Assembly: GCF_900156425.1 (NCBI RefSeq)
Contig: NZ_FTNO01000002.1
Coordinates: forward strand, 478,125-542,124
Source of the DNA: Haladaptatus litoreus
GTDB lineage: Archaea; Halobacteriota; Halobacteria; Halobacteriales; Haladaptataceae
Length of the DNA: 64,000 nt
Reading direction: 5' to 3'
Shown here in pieces: positions 8,176 to 17,089 of this stretch. Both the position numbers and the translations under genes were made by a program. Position 1 is the stretch's first letter. Every line of letters starts with the position of its first letter. The notes under the pieces were generated by a model that saw nothing but the letters and a program-made list of their open reading frames with translations, ran no database searches and was not told the origin of the DNA.

Positions 8176-9363
8176 ATGGATGGCGGGTTGCTGACGTTGA
8201 TTATTGCCGGGTTTGCGAGCCTGTTTATGGCGTGGGCCATCGGTGCCGGGTCGAGTGGTTCGACGCCGTTCGCCCCTGCTGTCGGAGCGAACGCCCTTTC
8301 CGTGATGCGTGCCGGGTTTCTCGTCGGTATTCTCGGCTTTCTCGGTGCGGCACTACAGGGTGCGAACGTCTCCGAGGCGGTCGGACGGGAGTTGATTCTC
8401 GGTGTCCAACTGTCGCCACTCGCCGCGACTACGGGACTGCTCACCGCTGCGATACTGGTCGCAATCGGCGTCTTTACCGGCTATCCCATAGCGACAGCGT
8501 TCACGGTTACTGGGGCAATCGTCGGGGTCGGATTGGCCCTCGGCGGTGTCCCAGCGTGGGCTAAATACCAGCAAATCGTCTCGCTATGGGTGCTCACCCC
8601 CTTCGTCGGCGGTGGAGTCGCCTACGCAACCGCCCGAACGCTTCGACACGAGGACGTTCCCGAAAAGGTCGCGATTCCGATTCTCGGCGGCGTCGTCGGA
8701 CTCATCGTCGCTAACATCGGGTTCGTTTTTCTCGGCCCTGCCGGGGTGAGCGCGTCGATTGCGGAAGCCGTTGCCGGGGCAGTTTCGCTTCCCACGATAG
8801 GTGGATTCGATTCGGGAATCGTCCTCGTGTCGCTCGCCCTCGCCGGATTGGTCGGGGGCGCACTCAGACGAGAACTCGTCATCGACATGACTCGCGGTCA
8901 GCGCCGATTCCTTCTCGTTCTCGGCGGATTGGTCGCGTTTTCGGCGGGAGGGAGTCAGGTTGGACTCGCAATCGGGCCGCTACTTCCCCTATTAGAACCA
9001 TACTCGATTCCGTTGGTTCCGGTACTCGTCGGCGGTGGACTCGGCCTCCTCATCGGGTCGTGGACTGGTGCTCCACGGATGATAAAAGCGCTTGCACAAG
9101 ATTACTCGGCGCTCGGGCCGCGTCGGTCGATTTCCGCACTGATTCCGGCGTTCGCCATCGCACAGGCCGCCGTCTTCTTCGGCATCCCCGTCTCGTTCAA
9201 CGAAATTATCGTCAGCACCATCATCGGAAGCGGGTATGCCGCCTCGGACGGCGGCGTCAGCGCGAAGAAAATGATATACACGGTGCTTGCGTGGATTCTC
9301 TCGCTCGCACTCGCGTTGGGCGTCTCTTACGGCGTGTTCCTCGCGGTTCAGGCAGTGTTCTGA
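8176..9363 (+). CDS. PiT-family inorganic phosphate permease (copy 1)
   Basis: Integral membrane transporter of 395 residues with about ten or eleven hydrophobic segments. The two internally repeated PiT signatures are present: FMAWAIGAGSSGSTPFAPAVGANAL near the N-terminus, and the second half FSAGGSQVGLAIGP. The first signature departs from the canonical GxNDxxN form (GAGSSGS), as it does in the copy at 18838. It would import phosphate coupled to an ion gradient, but the altered motif leaves ion and anion specificity open. Two other PiT paralogues lie within 12 kb. Confidence 0.87.
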   Translation: MDGGLLTLIIAGFASLFMAWAIGAGSSGSTPFAPAVGANALSVMRAGFLVGILGFLGAALQGANVSEAVGRELILGVQLSPLAATTGLLTAAILVAIGVFTGYPIATAFTVTGAIVGVGLALGGVPAWAKYQQIVSLWVLTPFVGGGVAYATARTLRHEDVPEKVAIPILGGVVGLIVANIGFVFLGPAGVSASIAEAVAGAVSLPTIGGFDSGIVLVSLALAGLVGGALRRELVIDMTRGQRRFLLVLGGLVAFSAGGSQVGLAIGPLLPLLEPYSIPLVPVLVGGGLGLLIGSWTGAPRMIKALAQDYSALGPRRSISALIPAFAIAQAAVFFGIPVSFNEIIVSTIIGSGYAASDGGVSAKKMIYTVLAWILSLALALGVSYGVFLAVQAVF

Positions 9364-9384
9364 GAATTCTGGCAGTGTTTCGAA

Positions 9385-10035
9385 TTAGTCGTCCGCATTC
9401 GAATCGGTATCGGCGCCGATTTCGGCCCGACCACTGGTTGCACTTCGAAGACGGTCACAGAGGGCGTCCGTCTCTTGGATTGGTACGCGAACCGAAAACT
9501 GCACGTTTTCGCCGTACTCCGCCTCGAACTCTACCCCTTCGCTCTCGATAATTCCGCGAACGGTTCCTGAATCGTCGTAGGTGACCGCGATTTCGAGTCG
9601 TTCGTGTGGCCGTTCCTCAACGATTTCGGCGTCGTCAACTGCTTCCTTGACAGCGCGGGAGTACGCCCGAACCAAACCACCGACGCCGAGGTTGGTGCCG
9701 CCGTAGTAGCGCGTGACGACGGCGGCCACGTTCTCTATCTCGCGTTGCTGGAGGACGTTCAACATCGGTTTTCCGGCGCTTCCGGAGGGTTCGCCGTCGT
9801 CGCTGGAATATTCACGGAGAAAGCCGCTGTCGGCTTTCTCGGCATTCCCGGCCCGAACTCGATACGCGGGCACGTTGTGGGTTGCATCGGGATGGCGTTC
9901 CTCGATTCGCTCCACGAACGATTCGGCTGTTTCGACGCTCTCGACTGGCGCGATGTAGCCGATGAACTCGGACCCCCGAACCTCGAAGACGGCTTCTCCG
10001 TGTCCCGCCACGGTTCGGTACGTTGTGCCACCCAT
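9385..10035 (-). CDS. YigZ/IMPACT-family protein
   Basis: 216-residue member of the UPF0029/IMPACT family. The conserved core is DDGEPSGSAGKPMLNVL and VTRYYGGTNLGVGGLVRAYS (about residues 78-130), followed by a C-terminal ferredoxin-like DUF1949 region (RLEIAVTYDDSGTVRGIIE). Eukaryotic IMPACT binds GCN1 and affects translation control; the prokaryotic role is not established. The gene converges with the PiT gene, 21 nt apart. The acidic tail ends ADTDSNADD. Confidence 0.9.
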   Translation of the reverse strand: MGGTTYRTVAGHGEAVFEVRGSEFIGYIAPVESVETAESFVERIEERHPDATHNVPAYRVRAGNAEKADSGFLREYSSDDGEPSGSAGKPMLNVLQQREIENVAAVVTRYYGGTNLGVGGLVRAYSRAVKEAVDDAEIVEERPHERLEIAVTYDDSGTVRGIIESEGVEFEAEYGENVQFSVRVPIQETDALCDRLRSATSGRAEIGADTDSNADD

Positions 10036-10117
10036 TTGCGCAAAGTTCGGGGTCGAACACCGAAAAGGCCCGGATTTCGAGCAGATAAAATAGCGGGTCG
10101 AAACACGAAATCCGCGA

Positions 10118-10621
10118 TTAGCTCAGCTGAATCTGCCGGACGAAGTCGAGGTTTTTCAGGTCGTTCAGCACGTCACCCGGCAGGTCTTCGTCGGTGACGA
10201 GGTACAGTCGCGGGTCGTCCGTGAACTCCGGGTCTTCGCTTATCGTCTGGCGAATCGAGATGTCGTTGTCCGCCAACAGGGACGTAACCGTGGCGACGAT
10301 TCCCGGTTCGTCGGCGTCCATGACTTCGATGGTCAGCACCGACAAATCCAGCACGGGAGCCAAATCCATCAAACTCGGAATCGAGGAGATGTTTTGAAAG
10401 ATGCGCCGGAGTTCCTCGTCCGCCAGAATCGCGTCCGTGGTCGAATCCACGACTCTGCGGTCAACCCCGATTTCGCGGGCGATTTGCGTGTTCGGAATCT
10501 CGATACCGCCAGAGACGACGCGCCCCTCGTCACTCACCGAAAAGCCGCGTTCGAGGAGTAGTCGGATGACCTGCTGTTGACTCGGACTCCCCTCGAACTT
10601 CTGCATGATTCTGTCGAACAT
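10118..10621 (-). CDS. ACT-domain regulator of amino acid metabolism
   Basis: 167-residue protein of the COG2061 type. The N-terminal half (residues 1-60) looks like a helix-turn-helix (QQVIRLLLERGFSVSDEGRV, IPNTQIAREIGVDRRVV) and the C-terminal half is an ACT domain (LTIEVMDADEPGIVATVTSLLADNDISIRQ). Such proteins are predicted amino-acid-responsive regulators. ATG at 10621 (MFDRIMQKFEG) is chosen because the upstream extension is low-complexity and overlaps the divergent gene's promoter. Confidence 0.85.
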   Translation of the reverse strand: MFDRIMQKFEGSPSQQQVIRLLLERGFSVSDEGRVVSGGIEIPNTQIAREIGVDRRVVDSTTDAILADEELRRIFQNISSIPSLMDLAPVLDLSVLTIEVMDADEPGIVATVTSLLADNDISIRQTISEDPEFTDDPRLYLVTDEDLPGDVLNDLKNLDFVRQIQLS

Positions 10622-10722
10622 CCTTGTCGATGGTAGGCGCGCCCGACGATTTAGTCCTGTGGGGTTCGGGGAGCGGAGTTCGGACAATGGGCTTCATCAG
10701 GTCGTGCTTCGTCGGAGTTCCC

Positions 10723-11292
10723 ATGAAACGACATATCGTCTGGGAGTTGGTCGATGGCGTCAGCACCGAACATCTCACTGTGGAGTTCGACCCCGTTCGC
10801 GCGGACGGGGTCGTCATCGGGGTCGCGGAAGACGAGGAAACGAACGAACCGTTTCGGGTTCGCTATCGCGTGCAGTGTGACGACTCCGGAACGGTTCGTG
10901 GAGTCGAAATCGGTGGTCTTGACAAGGATTCAGGAATCGAACTCGAACACGACGGTGAGGGCAACTGGATCAAAAACGGAAAACCTGTGCCGGAACTCGC
11001 GGACTGTCGTGACGTGGACATTGCAGTCACGCCGTTCACGAACACGATTCCGATTCGGCGACTGGATTGGAAATCCGGCGAGAGCGAGACGATTTCGGTC
11101 GTCTATCTCGACGTGTCAGCGATGACTGCGAAAGCAGTCGAGCAACAGTACACCTGTTTGGAACCAGTGGGTTCTGATAGTGGTATGTTCCAGTACGAGA
11201 GTCTGGAGAGCGGATTTACTGCTGAGTTGCCGGTAGATTCTGATGGAGTTGTGGAGGATTATCCGGGCGTGTTTCGGCGTGTAGAGTTGTAG
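10723..11292 (+). CDS. Putative glycolipid-binding domain protein (COG3554/DUF1089)
   Basis: 189 residues from ATG at 10723. The start HIVWELVDGVSTEHLTVEF and the core (VRYRVQCDDSGTVRGVEI, GNWIKNGKPVPELADCRDVDIAVTPFTNTIPIRRL) match the putative glycolipid-binding fold related to the LolA/LppX superfamily. There is no signal peptide, so the protein is probably cytoplasmic. A near-perfect palindrome (10788-10813) lies in the coding sequence. Function is inferred from family resemblance only. Confidence 0.8.
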   Translation: MKRHIVWELVDGVSTEHLTVEFDPVRADGVVIGVAEDEETNEPFRVRYRVQCDDSGTVRGVEIGGLDKDSGIELEHDGEGNWIKNGKPVPELADCRDVDIAVTPFTNTIPIRRLDWKSGESETISVVYLDVSAMTAKAVEQQYTCLEPVGSDSGMFQYESLESGFTAELPVDSDGVVEDYPGVFRRVEL

Positions 11293-11389
11293 GTATCAGA
11301 TTCTATATATTTTTTAATCTAGTATCGAATCCGTGCTACTGCTAAATGTAGCCAATCAATATGTCAGTTAAAGTATCAAATATACAATC

Positions 11390-11590
11390 ATGCTCCTGTT
11401 TGGGCCAGTTCCAAACCAGTCGGAACAGTTCGTCATTTTTCTTCTCATGCTATTACTCCCTTTACTCGGTGTATTGGTGTGGGGAAGTCCGCTACTTCGG
11501 TGGATTTCTGCACTTAACGAGGCTCCGAAGCAGTATAAGAAAGGAAAAGAGAAGGCAAGCAACTCAGGACAGGAAGAAAATGAGGAATAG
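11390..11590 (+). CDS. Possible small single-pass membrane protein
   Basis: 66-residue frame in an AT-rich intergenic stretch (11293-11653). It has one strong hydrophobic segment (FVIFLLMLLLPLLGVLVWG, about residues 14-32) followed by a Lys/Glu-rich tail. A TATA-like AAATATACAATC precedes the ATG. Composition differs from neighbouring genes (more A/T, Lys-rich), which may mean recent acquisition or a spurious frame. Confidence 0.4.
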   Translation: MLLFGPVPNQSEQFVIFLLMLLLPLLGVLVWGSPLLRWISALNEAPKQYKKGKEKASNSGQEENEE

Positions 11591-11653
11591 GAACTTCGAA
11601 AACGACAGCAATACTGGATCAATGGTCAAGTAACGCTGAATCGACAAACAGCA

Positions 11654-12241
11654 CTACAAACTCTCTTTCGTACTCGCTACATCACCCCGCCGTTCGTCAA
11701 TCTGTGTCGCATCGTCCATCGCTCGCGCAGTTGCCTTGAACAGCGCCTCGATTTCGTGGTGCGCGTTTTCGCCCACAACACCAGCGTGAAGCGTTAGTCC
11801 GGCGTTCATCGCAAACGAGCGAAGGAAGTGTTTAGCCATGTGGCTGGTCAAGTCACCAACCTGCTCCTGCGAAAATTCGCCGTCGAACCCGAATAGCGGC
11901 CTGCCGCTTACGTCAACCACGATGTCGGCGACTGCCTCGTCCAGCGGGACTTTTCGGTCGGCGAAGCGGTGGATTGCCCGGCGGTCGCCGAGTGCCTCGT
12001 CAAATGCTTCGCCGAGGGTGATTGCCACATCCTCAACCGTGTGATGGTCGTCGATGTGCAGGTCGCCGTCTGCTCGCACAGTCAGGTCGAACAGGCCGTG
12101 ACGGGCGAAACTGTTGAGCATGTGGTCGAAAAAGCCGATTCCGGTTTCGATAGTGGCGTCGCCGTCGCCGTCCACGTTGAGTGTCACTTCGATGGTCGTC
12201 TCCGCCGTTTCTCGGGTAACGGCGGCGGTTCGGTCGCTCAT
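11654..12241 (-). CDS. hisB: Imidazoleglycerol-phosphate dehydratase
   Basis: Catalyses dehydration of imidazole glycerol phosphate to imidazole acetol phosphate, the seventh step of histidine synthesis, using Mn bound by His-rich motifs. The conserved elements are GIGFFDHML (about residues 36-44), [15 protein letters not shown] (about 64-78) and the C-terminal mirror motif [15 protein letters not shown]. At 195 residues it is a monofunctional IGPD as in other archaea. ATG at 12241 is used; ATG at 12247 is possible. hisA lies upstream on the same strand across a 275-nt gap that contains an opposing small gene. Confidence 0.96.
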   Translation of the reverse strand: MSDRTAAVTRETAETTIEVTLNVDGDGDATIETGIGFFDHMLNSFARHGLFDLTVRADGDLHIDDHHTVEDVAITLGEAFDEALGDRRAIHRFADRKVPLDEAVADIVVDVSGRPLFGFDGEFSQEQVGDLTSHMAKHFLRSFAMNAGLTLHAGVVGENAHHEIEALFKATARAMDDATQIDERRGDVASTKESL

Positions 12242-12301
12242 GGTCACCTATTCGTCCGTGGCTACAAGGTGGTTTTCGTTCGATTCGAACGGAATCGTCT
12301 G

Positions 12302-12320
12302 ACGTAAATATATTTATGTG
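12302..12320 (+). promoter_or_regulatory. TATA-rich promoter for the 12344 gene, possibly shared with hisB
   Basis: The stretch CGTAAATATATTTATGTG is nearly self-complementary and ends 24 nt before the ATG at 12344. Read on the minus strand it also offers a TATA-like box upstream of hisB. Confidence 0.45.
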
Positions 12321-12343
12321 GAGTGCGAAACAACAGGTAGATC

Positions 12344-12520
12344 ATGAAACGTGACGTTTTGAGTGGGCTGATGATCACCATCGGTATTCTCTTGAGTGGA
12401 ACAGTGCCCGGGCTCGTGCTCGGTGCGCCGATGGCCACCGCCGGTGGCTTTCTACTGATCGAGCCACGACTCGGGAAACAAACCGACATACTGCAACGGA
12501 TAGCGAGCAAAACCCGTTAG
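12344..12520 (+). CDS. Small membrane protein of 58 residues
   Basis: The frame begins MKRDVLSGLMITIGILLSG and ends QRIASKTR. It has two short hydrophobic segments: residues 7-27 and a Gly/Ala-rich hairpin at about 28-40. A strong TATA box 24-40 nt upstream supports expression. It sits between hisA and hisB on the opposite strand and overlaps the 3' end of hisA by 4 nt. I recognise no family; it could be a small haloarchaeal membrane peptide. Confidence 0.55.
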   Translation: MKRDVLSGLMITIGILLSGTVPGLVLGAPMATAGGFLLIEPRLGKQTDILQRIASKTR

Positions 12521-13239
12521 TCCAGTGCGTCCCGTGCGTCCGCCAGCGTGAACGCCCCCTGATAGAGCGCACTCCCGACGACGACTGCGGCGGCACCCGT
12601 CTCGCGGAGCGTCACCACGTCTTCGACCGTGGTGACGCCGCCGCTCGCCACGACGGGAATGTCCACGGCCTCGGCGACTCTCCGGACAGGGTCGGTTTGA
12701 ACGCCGTCCATCTGGCCTTCTACGTCCACATCGGTGAACAGAATCGCGCCAGCCCCGAGTTCCTCGTATTTTTGTGCAGCCTCAGCCGGGTCGAGGCCGG
12801 TCGATTCCGTCCATCCGGAGACGAGAACTTCGCCGTCCTTAGCATCGAGACTCACCATCACAGAACCCGGATATTTCTCACTGATTTTGGCGACGATGTC
12901 CGGATTCTCGATTGCGGCGGTGCCGAGTATGACGCGGTCTACGCCGCGAGAAAGGAGGTCGAATGCATCGTCTGCAGTGCGGATGCCACCGCCGAGTTGG
13001 ACATCGACATCGACGGCGTTCAGAATTGCATCGACAGCATCGGCGTTTTTTCGCTCGCCGTCGAATGCGCCGTCCAAATCGACGAGGTGGAGCGTTTCTG
13101 CTCCCTGTTCTATCCACTCTTCTGCGGCCTCGACCGGGTCGCCATACGTTGTCTCCGTGCCTTTCTCGCCCTGCACAAGTTGGACGACTTCACCGTTTTG
13201 CATATCGACCGCGGGAACGACAGCGAACGTAGGGAACAT
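12517..13239 (-). CDS. hisA: Phosphoribosylformimino-5-aminoimidazole carboxamide ribotide isomerase
   Basis: (beta/alpha)8 barrel enzyme of histidine synthesis (ProFAR isomerase), 240 residues. Seen motifs are VVPAVDMQNGEVVQL at the N-terminus with the catalytic Asp, the phosphate-binding LGGGIRT, and the second half-barrel VDVEGQMDGVQTDPV and VVASGGVTTVEDV. The active-site pattern is HisA rather than HisF. ATG at 13239 (MFPTFAVV) is preferred over 13245 by family length. hisB lies downstream on the same strand. Confidence 0.95.
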   Translation of the reverse strand: MFPTFAVVPAVDMQNGEVVQLVQGEKGTETTYGDPVEAAEEWIEQGAETLHLVDLDGAFDGERKNADAVDAILNAVDVDVQLGGGIRTADDAFDLLSRGVDRVILGTAAIENPDIVAKISEKYPGSVMVSLDAKDGEVLVSGWTESTGLDPAEAAQKYEELGAGAILFTDVDVEGQMDGVQTDPVRRVAEAVDIPVVASGGVTTVEDVVTLRETGAAAVVVGSALYQGAFTLADARDALD

Positions 13240-13315
13240 ACCCAATCATTAGGCGGGGAGTGGTCTAAACCCAACGAGTCGGTACCGTTTAAGAGCTAGG
13301 GGAGAATGTACGAGT

Positions 13316-14503
13316 ATGGTCGAACTCTTGCTGGTCGTCGGTCTTGCCGTCGCGGTATTTGTCGGATTTAACATCGGTGGCTCCTCGACTGGCGTTGCGT
13401 TCGGCCCCGCGGTCGGGAGCCAAACTGTCACAAAACTCGGTGCTGCCGGGCTGATGTCCGGGTTCGCCCTCCTCGGTGGGTGGACGGTCGGTCGAAACGT
13501 CATCGAAACGATGGGTGGGGAAATCGTCAGTATGCAGTTTACCCTCGGGATGAGCGTCGGCGTCCTCTTTTTCGTCGGGATGGCCCTCCTCATTTCCAAT
13601 CTGTTCGGCGTCCCCGCGTCCACCTCGATGACCGCGGTCGGCGCGATTGCCGGATTGGGAGTCGCGACTGGGACACTCAACGAGGACGTGATGTTCGAAA
13701 TCGTCTCGTGGTGGCTCATCGCTCCCGTTCTTGCGTTCTGGCTCTGTGCCGTCATCGGACGCTATCTCTACCCGTATCTGGACGTGTGGTTCAGACTCGA
13801 ACAATCCGAAGGGCCGCTGTTCGAATTCAACCGCGTCGGGTCGATACCGTATCCGGCCGTCTCGGCAAATGCGACGAGAAAGGAACTGTTCGTGACCGTT
13901 CTCGTCGTCGGAATCGGCTGTTACATGGCGTTCTCCGCTGGCGCGTCGAACGTCGCCAACGCCGTCGCGCCGCTCGTCGGGAGCGGCGCTATTGGGGAGA
14001 GCGAGGGTGTTCTGCTCGCGGCAGGAGCAATCGGCTTGGGTGCGTTCACTATCGCACGTCGAACACTCGACACGGTCGGCAACGACCTGACCGATTTACC
14101 CCTTCTCGCGGCGCTCATCGTGGAAGTCGTCAGCGCGAGTCTCATCACAGGTCTTTCACTCATCGGGATTCCAGCCAGTCTCGCGGTGAGCGCGACCATG
14201 TGCATCGTCGGACTGGGTTGGGGTCGGGCAACTCGAACCGTTCGAATTTCCGACGCCGCCGCCGTCGCAGTTCGCGGGCGGGATGAGGGCGAAGAAAAAG
14301 GCCCCGGCATGTCGGTCAACGCGCTGACCGCCAAACAGAAAGAGGTGGCAAAAATCGGTGAAGAAGACCCGGATACCCTCGATGCCAGTGACCTGTTCGA
14401 CCCATCAACGACGGCCCGCGTCGTTGGACTGTGGATTCTCACCCCGTCGATTTCCGCAATCGCGTCCTATCTCTTGTTCTCGTTCGTTCCACTCTCCATG
14501 TGA
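13316..14503 (+). CDS. PiT-family inorganic phosphate permease (copy 2)
   Basis: 395-residue membrane protein with about ten hydrophobic segments. The PiT repeats are FVGFNIGGSSTGVAFGPAVGSQTV near the N-terminus and FSAGASNVANAVAPLVGSGAI in the second half. The latter is close to the canonical GANDVANA signature, so this copy looks more typical than the ones at 8176 and 18838. A cytoplasmic loop at about residues 310-360 is charged. Expected to import phosphate with H+ or Na+. Confidence 0.9.
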   Translation: MVELLLVVGLAVAVFVGFNIGGSSTGVAFGPAVGSQTVTKLGAAGLMSGFALLGGWTVGRNVIETMGGEIVSMQFTLGMSVGVLFFVGMALLISNLFGVPASTSMTAVGAIAGLGVATGTLNEDVMFEIVSWWLIAPVLAFWLCAVIGRYLYPYLDVWFRLEQSEGPLFEFNRVGSIPYPAVSANATRKELFVTVLVVGIGCYMAFSAGASNVANAVAPLVGSGAIGESEGVLLAAGAIGLGAFTIARRTLDTVGNDLTDLPLLAALIVEVVSASLITGLSLIGIPASLAVSATMCIVGLGWGRATRTVRISDAAAVAVRGRDEGEEKGPGMSVNALTAKQKEVAKIGEEDPDTLDASDLFDPSTTARVVGLWILTPSISAIASYLLFSFVPLSM

Positions 14504-14575
14504 GTCGTTCCTGATTCATAACGGGGGGAATCGAAACAACAACTACTAACCATCCCCCCGACGAATCCCCGGGTG

Positions 14576-14965
14576 ATGCCCACCGTAGAATACCTTAACT
14601 ACGAAGTGCTGGACGACCAAGGCTGGGACTTGGACGATGATGACCTGTTCGACACCGCCGCAGACGCTGGCCTCGACGCCGAGGATTACGGCACGCTCGA
14701 TGTCAACGAAGGCGAGTACATCCTCGAAGCCGCAGAGGCGCAGGGCTACGACTGGCCCTTCTCGTGCCGCGCAGGTGCCTGTGCGAACTGTGCTGCCATC
14801 GTCAAACAAGGCGAAATCGACATGGACATGCAACAAATCCTCAGCGACGAGGAAGTTGACGACAAAAACGTTCGCCTGACCTGCATCGGCAGTGCGGCGA
14901 CGGACGAGGTCAAAATCGTCTACAACGCAAAGCACCTCGACTACCTGCAGAACCGCGTTATATAA
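14576..14965 (+). CDS. fer: Haloarchaeal [2Fe-2S] ferredoxin
   Basis: 129-residue plant-type ferredoxin, the main electron acceptor of 2-oxoacid:ferredoxin oxidoreductases in halophiles. The 2Fe-2S ligands are in CRAGACANC and the later RLTCIG. The hyperacidic N-terminal insert ([23 protein letters not shown], within the first 40 residues) is the known haloadaptation of this protein. ATG at 14576 is chosen ([10 protein letters not shown]) over the GTG at 14573. A T-rich terminator-like hairpin follows the stop. Confidence 0.96.
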   Translation: MPTVEYLNYEVLDDQGWDLDDDDLFDTAADAGLDAEDYGTLDVNEGEYILEAAEAQGYDWPFSCRAGACANCAAIVKQGEIDMDMQQILSDEEVDDKNVRLTCIGSAATDEVKIVYNAKHLDYLQNRVI

Positions 14966-14966
14966 A

Positions 14967-15000
14967 CCCCATCGGGTTTTAGGGGGTTTTCCTTTTATCC
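14967..15000 (+). terminator. Terminator-like hairpin and T-tracts after fer
   Basis: AAACCCCATCGGGTTTT forms a short stem and is followed by GGGGGTTTTCCTTTTAT. T-rich tracts directly after the stop codon fit archaeal termination. Confidence 0.5.
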
Positions 15001-15055
15001 GCGAGTAATGTGCCAGCCGAATAGAGTGAGCTGCACGGAGTGTGTTAGGTAGAGC

Positions 15056-15937
15056 CTACTGCACGTTCGAACTCGATGCCCGCCGGAGCATGTAGACGGC
15101 AATCGAACCTAACACCAAATCTAGCGCGACGAGGACGACGACACCCGGAATGACCGCATTCCACAAACCGTCGAACTGAGTAATCTGCACGACTTCCATC
15201 ACGTCCGCGTCGAGCATAATCGCCCTCGCGGCGTCCACGCCGTAGGTGACGGGGTTGTATTTTGCGACCGTCTGAATCCAGTCGGGAAGTACATTCAGCG
15301 GCAGGAATGCAGTCGAGACGAACAGCAAGGGAAACTGGAGCAGATTCGCGCCGATGATGGTCGACTCTTGGTCTTTCGTCAATACGGCGAGCGTGTTCGA
15401 CAGCGACGTAAACCAGAGCGAAAAGAGAACCCCGACGAGGACGATACCTATTGCGCCGACAAATCCGGTTGCGACTTCTGCACCCAAAAGGACGCCGAGG
15501 CCGATGATGATGGCAATTTGCAATGCAATGCGGAGTACCTCTGCTGCTGTCTTCCCGACGAAGACGGCGGTTCGGTTCATCGGCGTTACCAGCACCTTTT
15601 CGAACATTCCGTTCTCGATGTCGTTGACCAATCCGACCCCGGAAGTCGCCGCCGCGGCGAGTGCGACCTGAATACAGATGGCCGGGACGAGGTACGTCTC
15701 GTAGGAGATGCTCGACCCGCCGCGGTTGACCGCGCCTGTTGCGACCTGTCCGAACACCTGCGTGAACAGCACGAGGAAGATTATCGGTTGGACGAGCGAG
15801 ACGACGAGAACGAACGGGTTTCTGACCGCCTTGAGATTCCAGCGTTTGAAGTTTACCCACACGTCGCCGAAAAAGGAGTTACTCGACCGACGAACGCCGT
15901 CGGTCGTGGACGGCGACTCTCCCATTGGAGAACTCAT
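15056..15937 (-). CDS. ABC-2 type exporter permease
   Basis: 293-residue membrane subunit with six hydrophobic segments starting at about residue 43 (FVLVVSLVQPIIFLVLFTQVFG). The ABC-2 motif region NDIENGMFEKVLVTPMNRTAVFVGK is typical of drug or polysaccharide exporters of the DrrB type. The start overlaps the end of the ATP-binding gene by 4 nt, so the two are one operon and one transporter. Substrate unknown. Confidence 0.92.
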   Translation of the reverse strand: MSSPMGESPSTTDGVRRSSNSFFGDVWVNFKRWNLKAVRNPFVLVVSLVQPIIFLVLFTQVFGQVATGAVNRGGSSISYETYLVPAICIQVALAAAATSGVGLVNDIENGMFEKVLVTPMNRTAVFVGKTAAEVLRIALQIAIIIGLGVLLGAEVATGFVGAIGIVLVGVLFSLWFTSLSNTLAVLTKDQESTIIGANLLQFPLLFVSTAFLPLNVLPDWIQTVAKYNPVTYGVDAARAIMLDADVMEVVQITQFDGLWNAVIPGVVVLVALDLVLGSIAVYMLRRASSSNVQ

Positions 15938-17010
15938 CGGTCGCCTCCCTGCATCGAATCCGCCATCGGTTCCGCCTCCTCGACGTGTTCGCCCGTAATC
16001 GCGAGGAATACGTCGTCCAGCGTCGGCGCGCGAACGTTGAAACCTGTGACGGTCAATCCGGCATCACGGAGTGCGACGAGGAGGTCGGTGCCGTTCGCCC
16101 GTGCCGACTGCGCCGTCACGCTGATTCCGTCGTCGGTGCGCTCGATGGTCGCATCCGAGCCGAAGAGTCCCGATTTGCGGGCAACTTCGATGGCACGTTC
16201 CCGGGTGCCGTCGTCGTCCAATTCGAGATCGAGTATTTCGCCGCCGACGCGCCGTTTCAGTGCTTCGGGCGACCCCATGGCGACGATTTCGCCGTCGAGG
16301 ATGACGCCGATTCGATCACAGAGTTGGTCTGCTTCCTCTAAATACTGCGTCGTGAGAAATATCGTGGTTCCCTCGTCGTTTATGCGCCTGAAATAGTCCC
16401 ACAGCCGCAACCGCGCCTTCGGATCGAGGCCGGTCGTCGGTTCGTCCAAGAAGACGAGCGGAGGCCGATGCACGAGGGCAGTTGCGGTGTCGAGGCGTTT
16501 TTTCATTCCGCCCGAAAAATCCTCGGCTCGCTTGTCGGCTACGTCTGCCAAATCCGCGAGGTCGAGGAGCTCGTCGATTCGGCGTGACCGCTCGTTTCGA
16601 GGGACACCGTATGCTTCACACGCGAACTGGATGTTTTCCCGGGCTGTCAGTTCGAGGTCAACGCTTGTCTCTTGGGCCATGTAGCCGATTGATTCGCGAA
16701 CCTTTCGCGCTTCAGTTTGTACGTCGAACCCGTTCACTCGTACCTCCCCCGCCGTGGGTCGGAGCAAGGTCGCTAGAACCTTGATGGCCGTCGTTTTTCC
16801 GGCCCCGTTCGGCCCGAGAAAGCCAAAAAACTCCCCTCTCGGTACCGTCAGTGAAACGTTCTTTACAGCTTGCGTGCCATCGGAATACGTCAGTTCTAAC
16901 CCGTCTGTTTCGATTGCTGGCGGCCCTCTCGTCGCTTTCTCCCCCCTCGTCTCTTGCTCCGCATTCGATGGGTGTCCTTGCTCACCCAGTGCTGAATCCC
17001 GTGTAGTCAT
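15934..17010 (-). CDS. ABC exporter ATP-binding protein, DrrA-like
   Basis: 358-residue ATPase. Walker A is GPNGAGKTT (about residues 71-79), the signature is FSGGMKKRL, and Walker B is LVFLDEPTTGLD with the switch His in TTQYLEEADQL. A C-terminal extension of about 100 residues after the nucleotide-binding domain (LDLELDDDGTRERAIEVARK) is typical of daunorubicin-type exporters. It is the first gene of a two-gene operon with the permease. The N-terminal 30 residues are polar and probably disordered. Confidence 0.93.
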   Translation of the reverse strand: MTTRDSALGEQGHPSNAEQETRGEKATRGPPAIETDGLELTYSDGTQAVKNVSLTVPRGEFFGFLGPNGAGKTTAIKVLATLLRPTAGEVRVNGFDVQTEARKVRESIGYMAQETSVDLELTARENIQFACEAYGVPRNERSRRIDELLDLADLADVADKRAEDFSGGMKKRLDTATALVHRPPLVFLDEPTTGLDPKARLRLWDYFRRINDEGTTIFLTTQYLEEADQLCDRIGVILDGEIVAMGSPEALKRRVGGEILDLELDDDGTRERAIEVARKSGLFGSDATIERTDDGISVTAQSARANGTDLLVALRDAGLTVTGFNVRAPTLDDVFLAITGEHVEEAEPMADSMQGGDR

Positions 17011-17089
17011 ATCTGTGCCTCACGTATGGTACGGGAACGAGCCACAAATACGCCCGAGTGAAATTTTCCCCTGGACAGGAGCAGGTCGC

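Noticed and set aside
8596..8615. Another ORB-like box in the first PiT gene (CCCCTTCGTCGGCGGTGGAG)
   Set aside because: Only about 14 of 20 positions match and the central GTTTC is lost; it is explained by the codons of the membrane protein.
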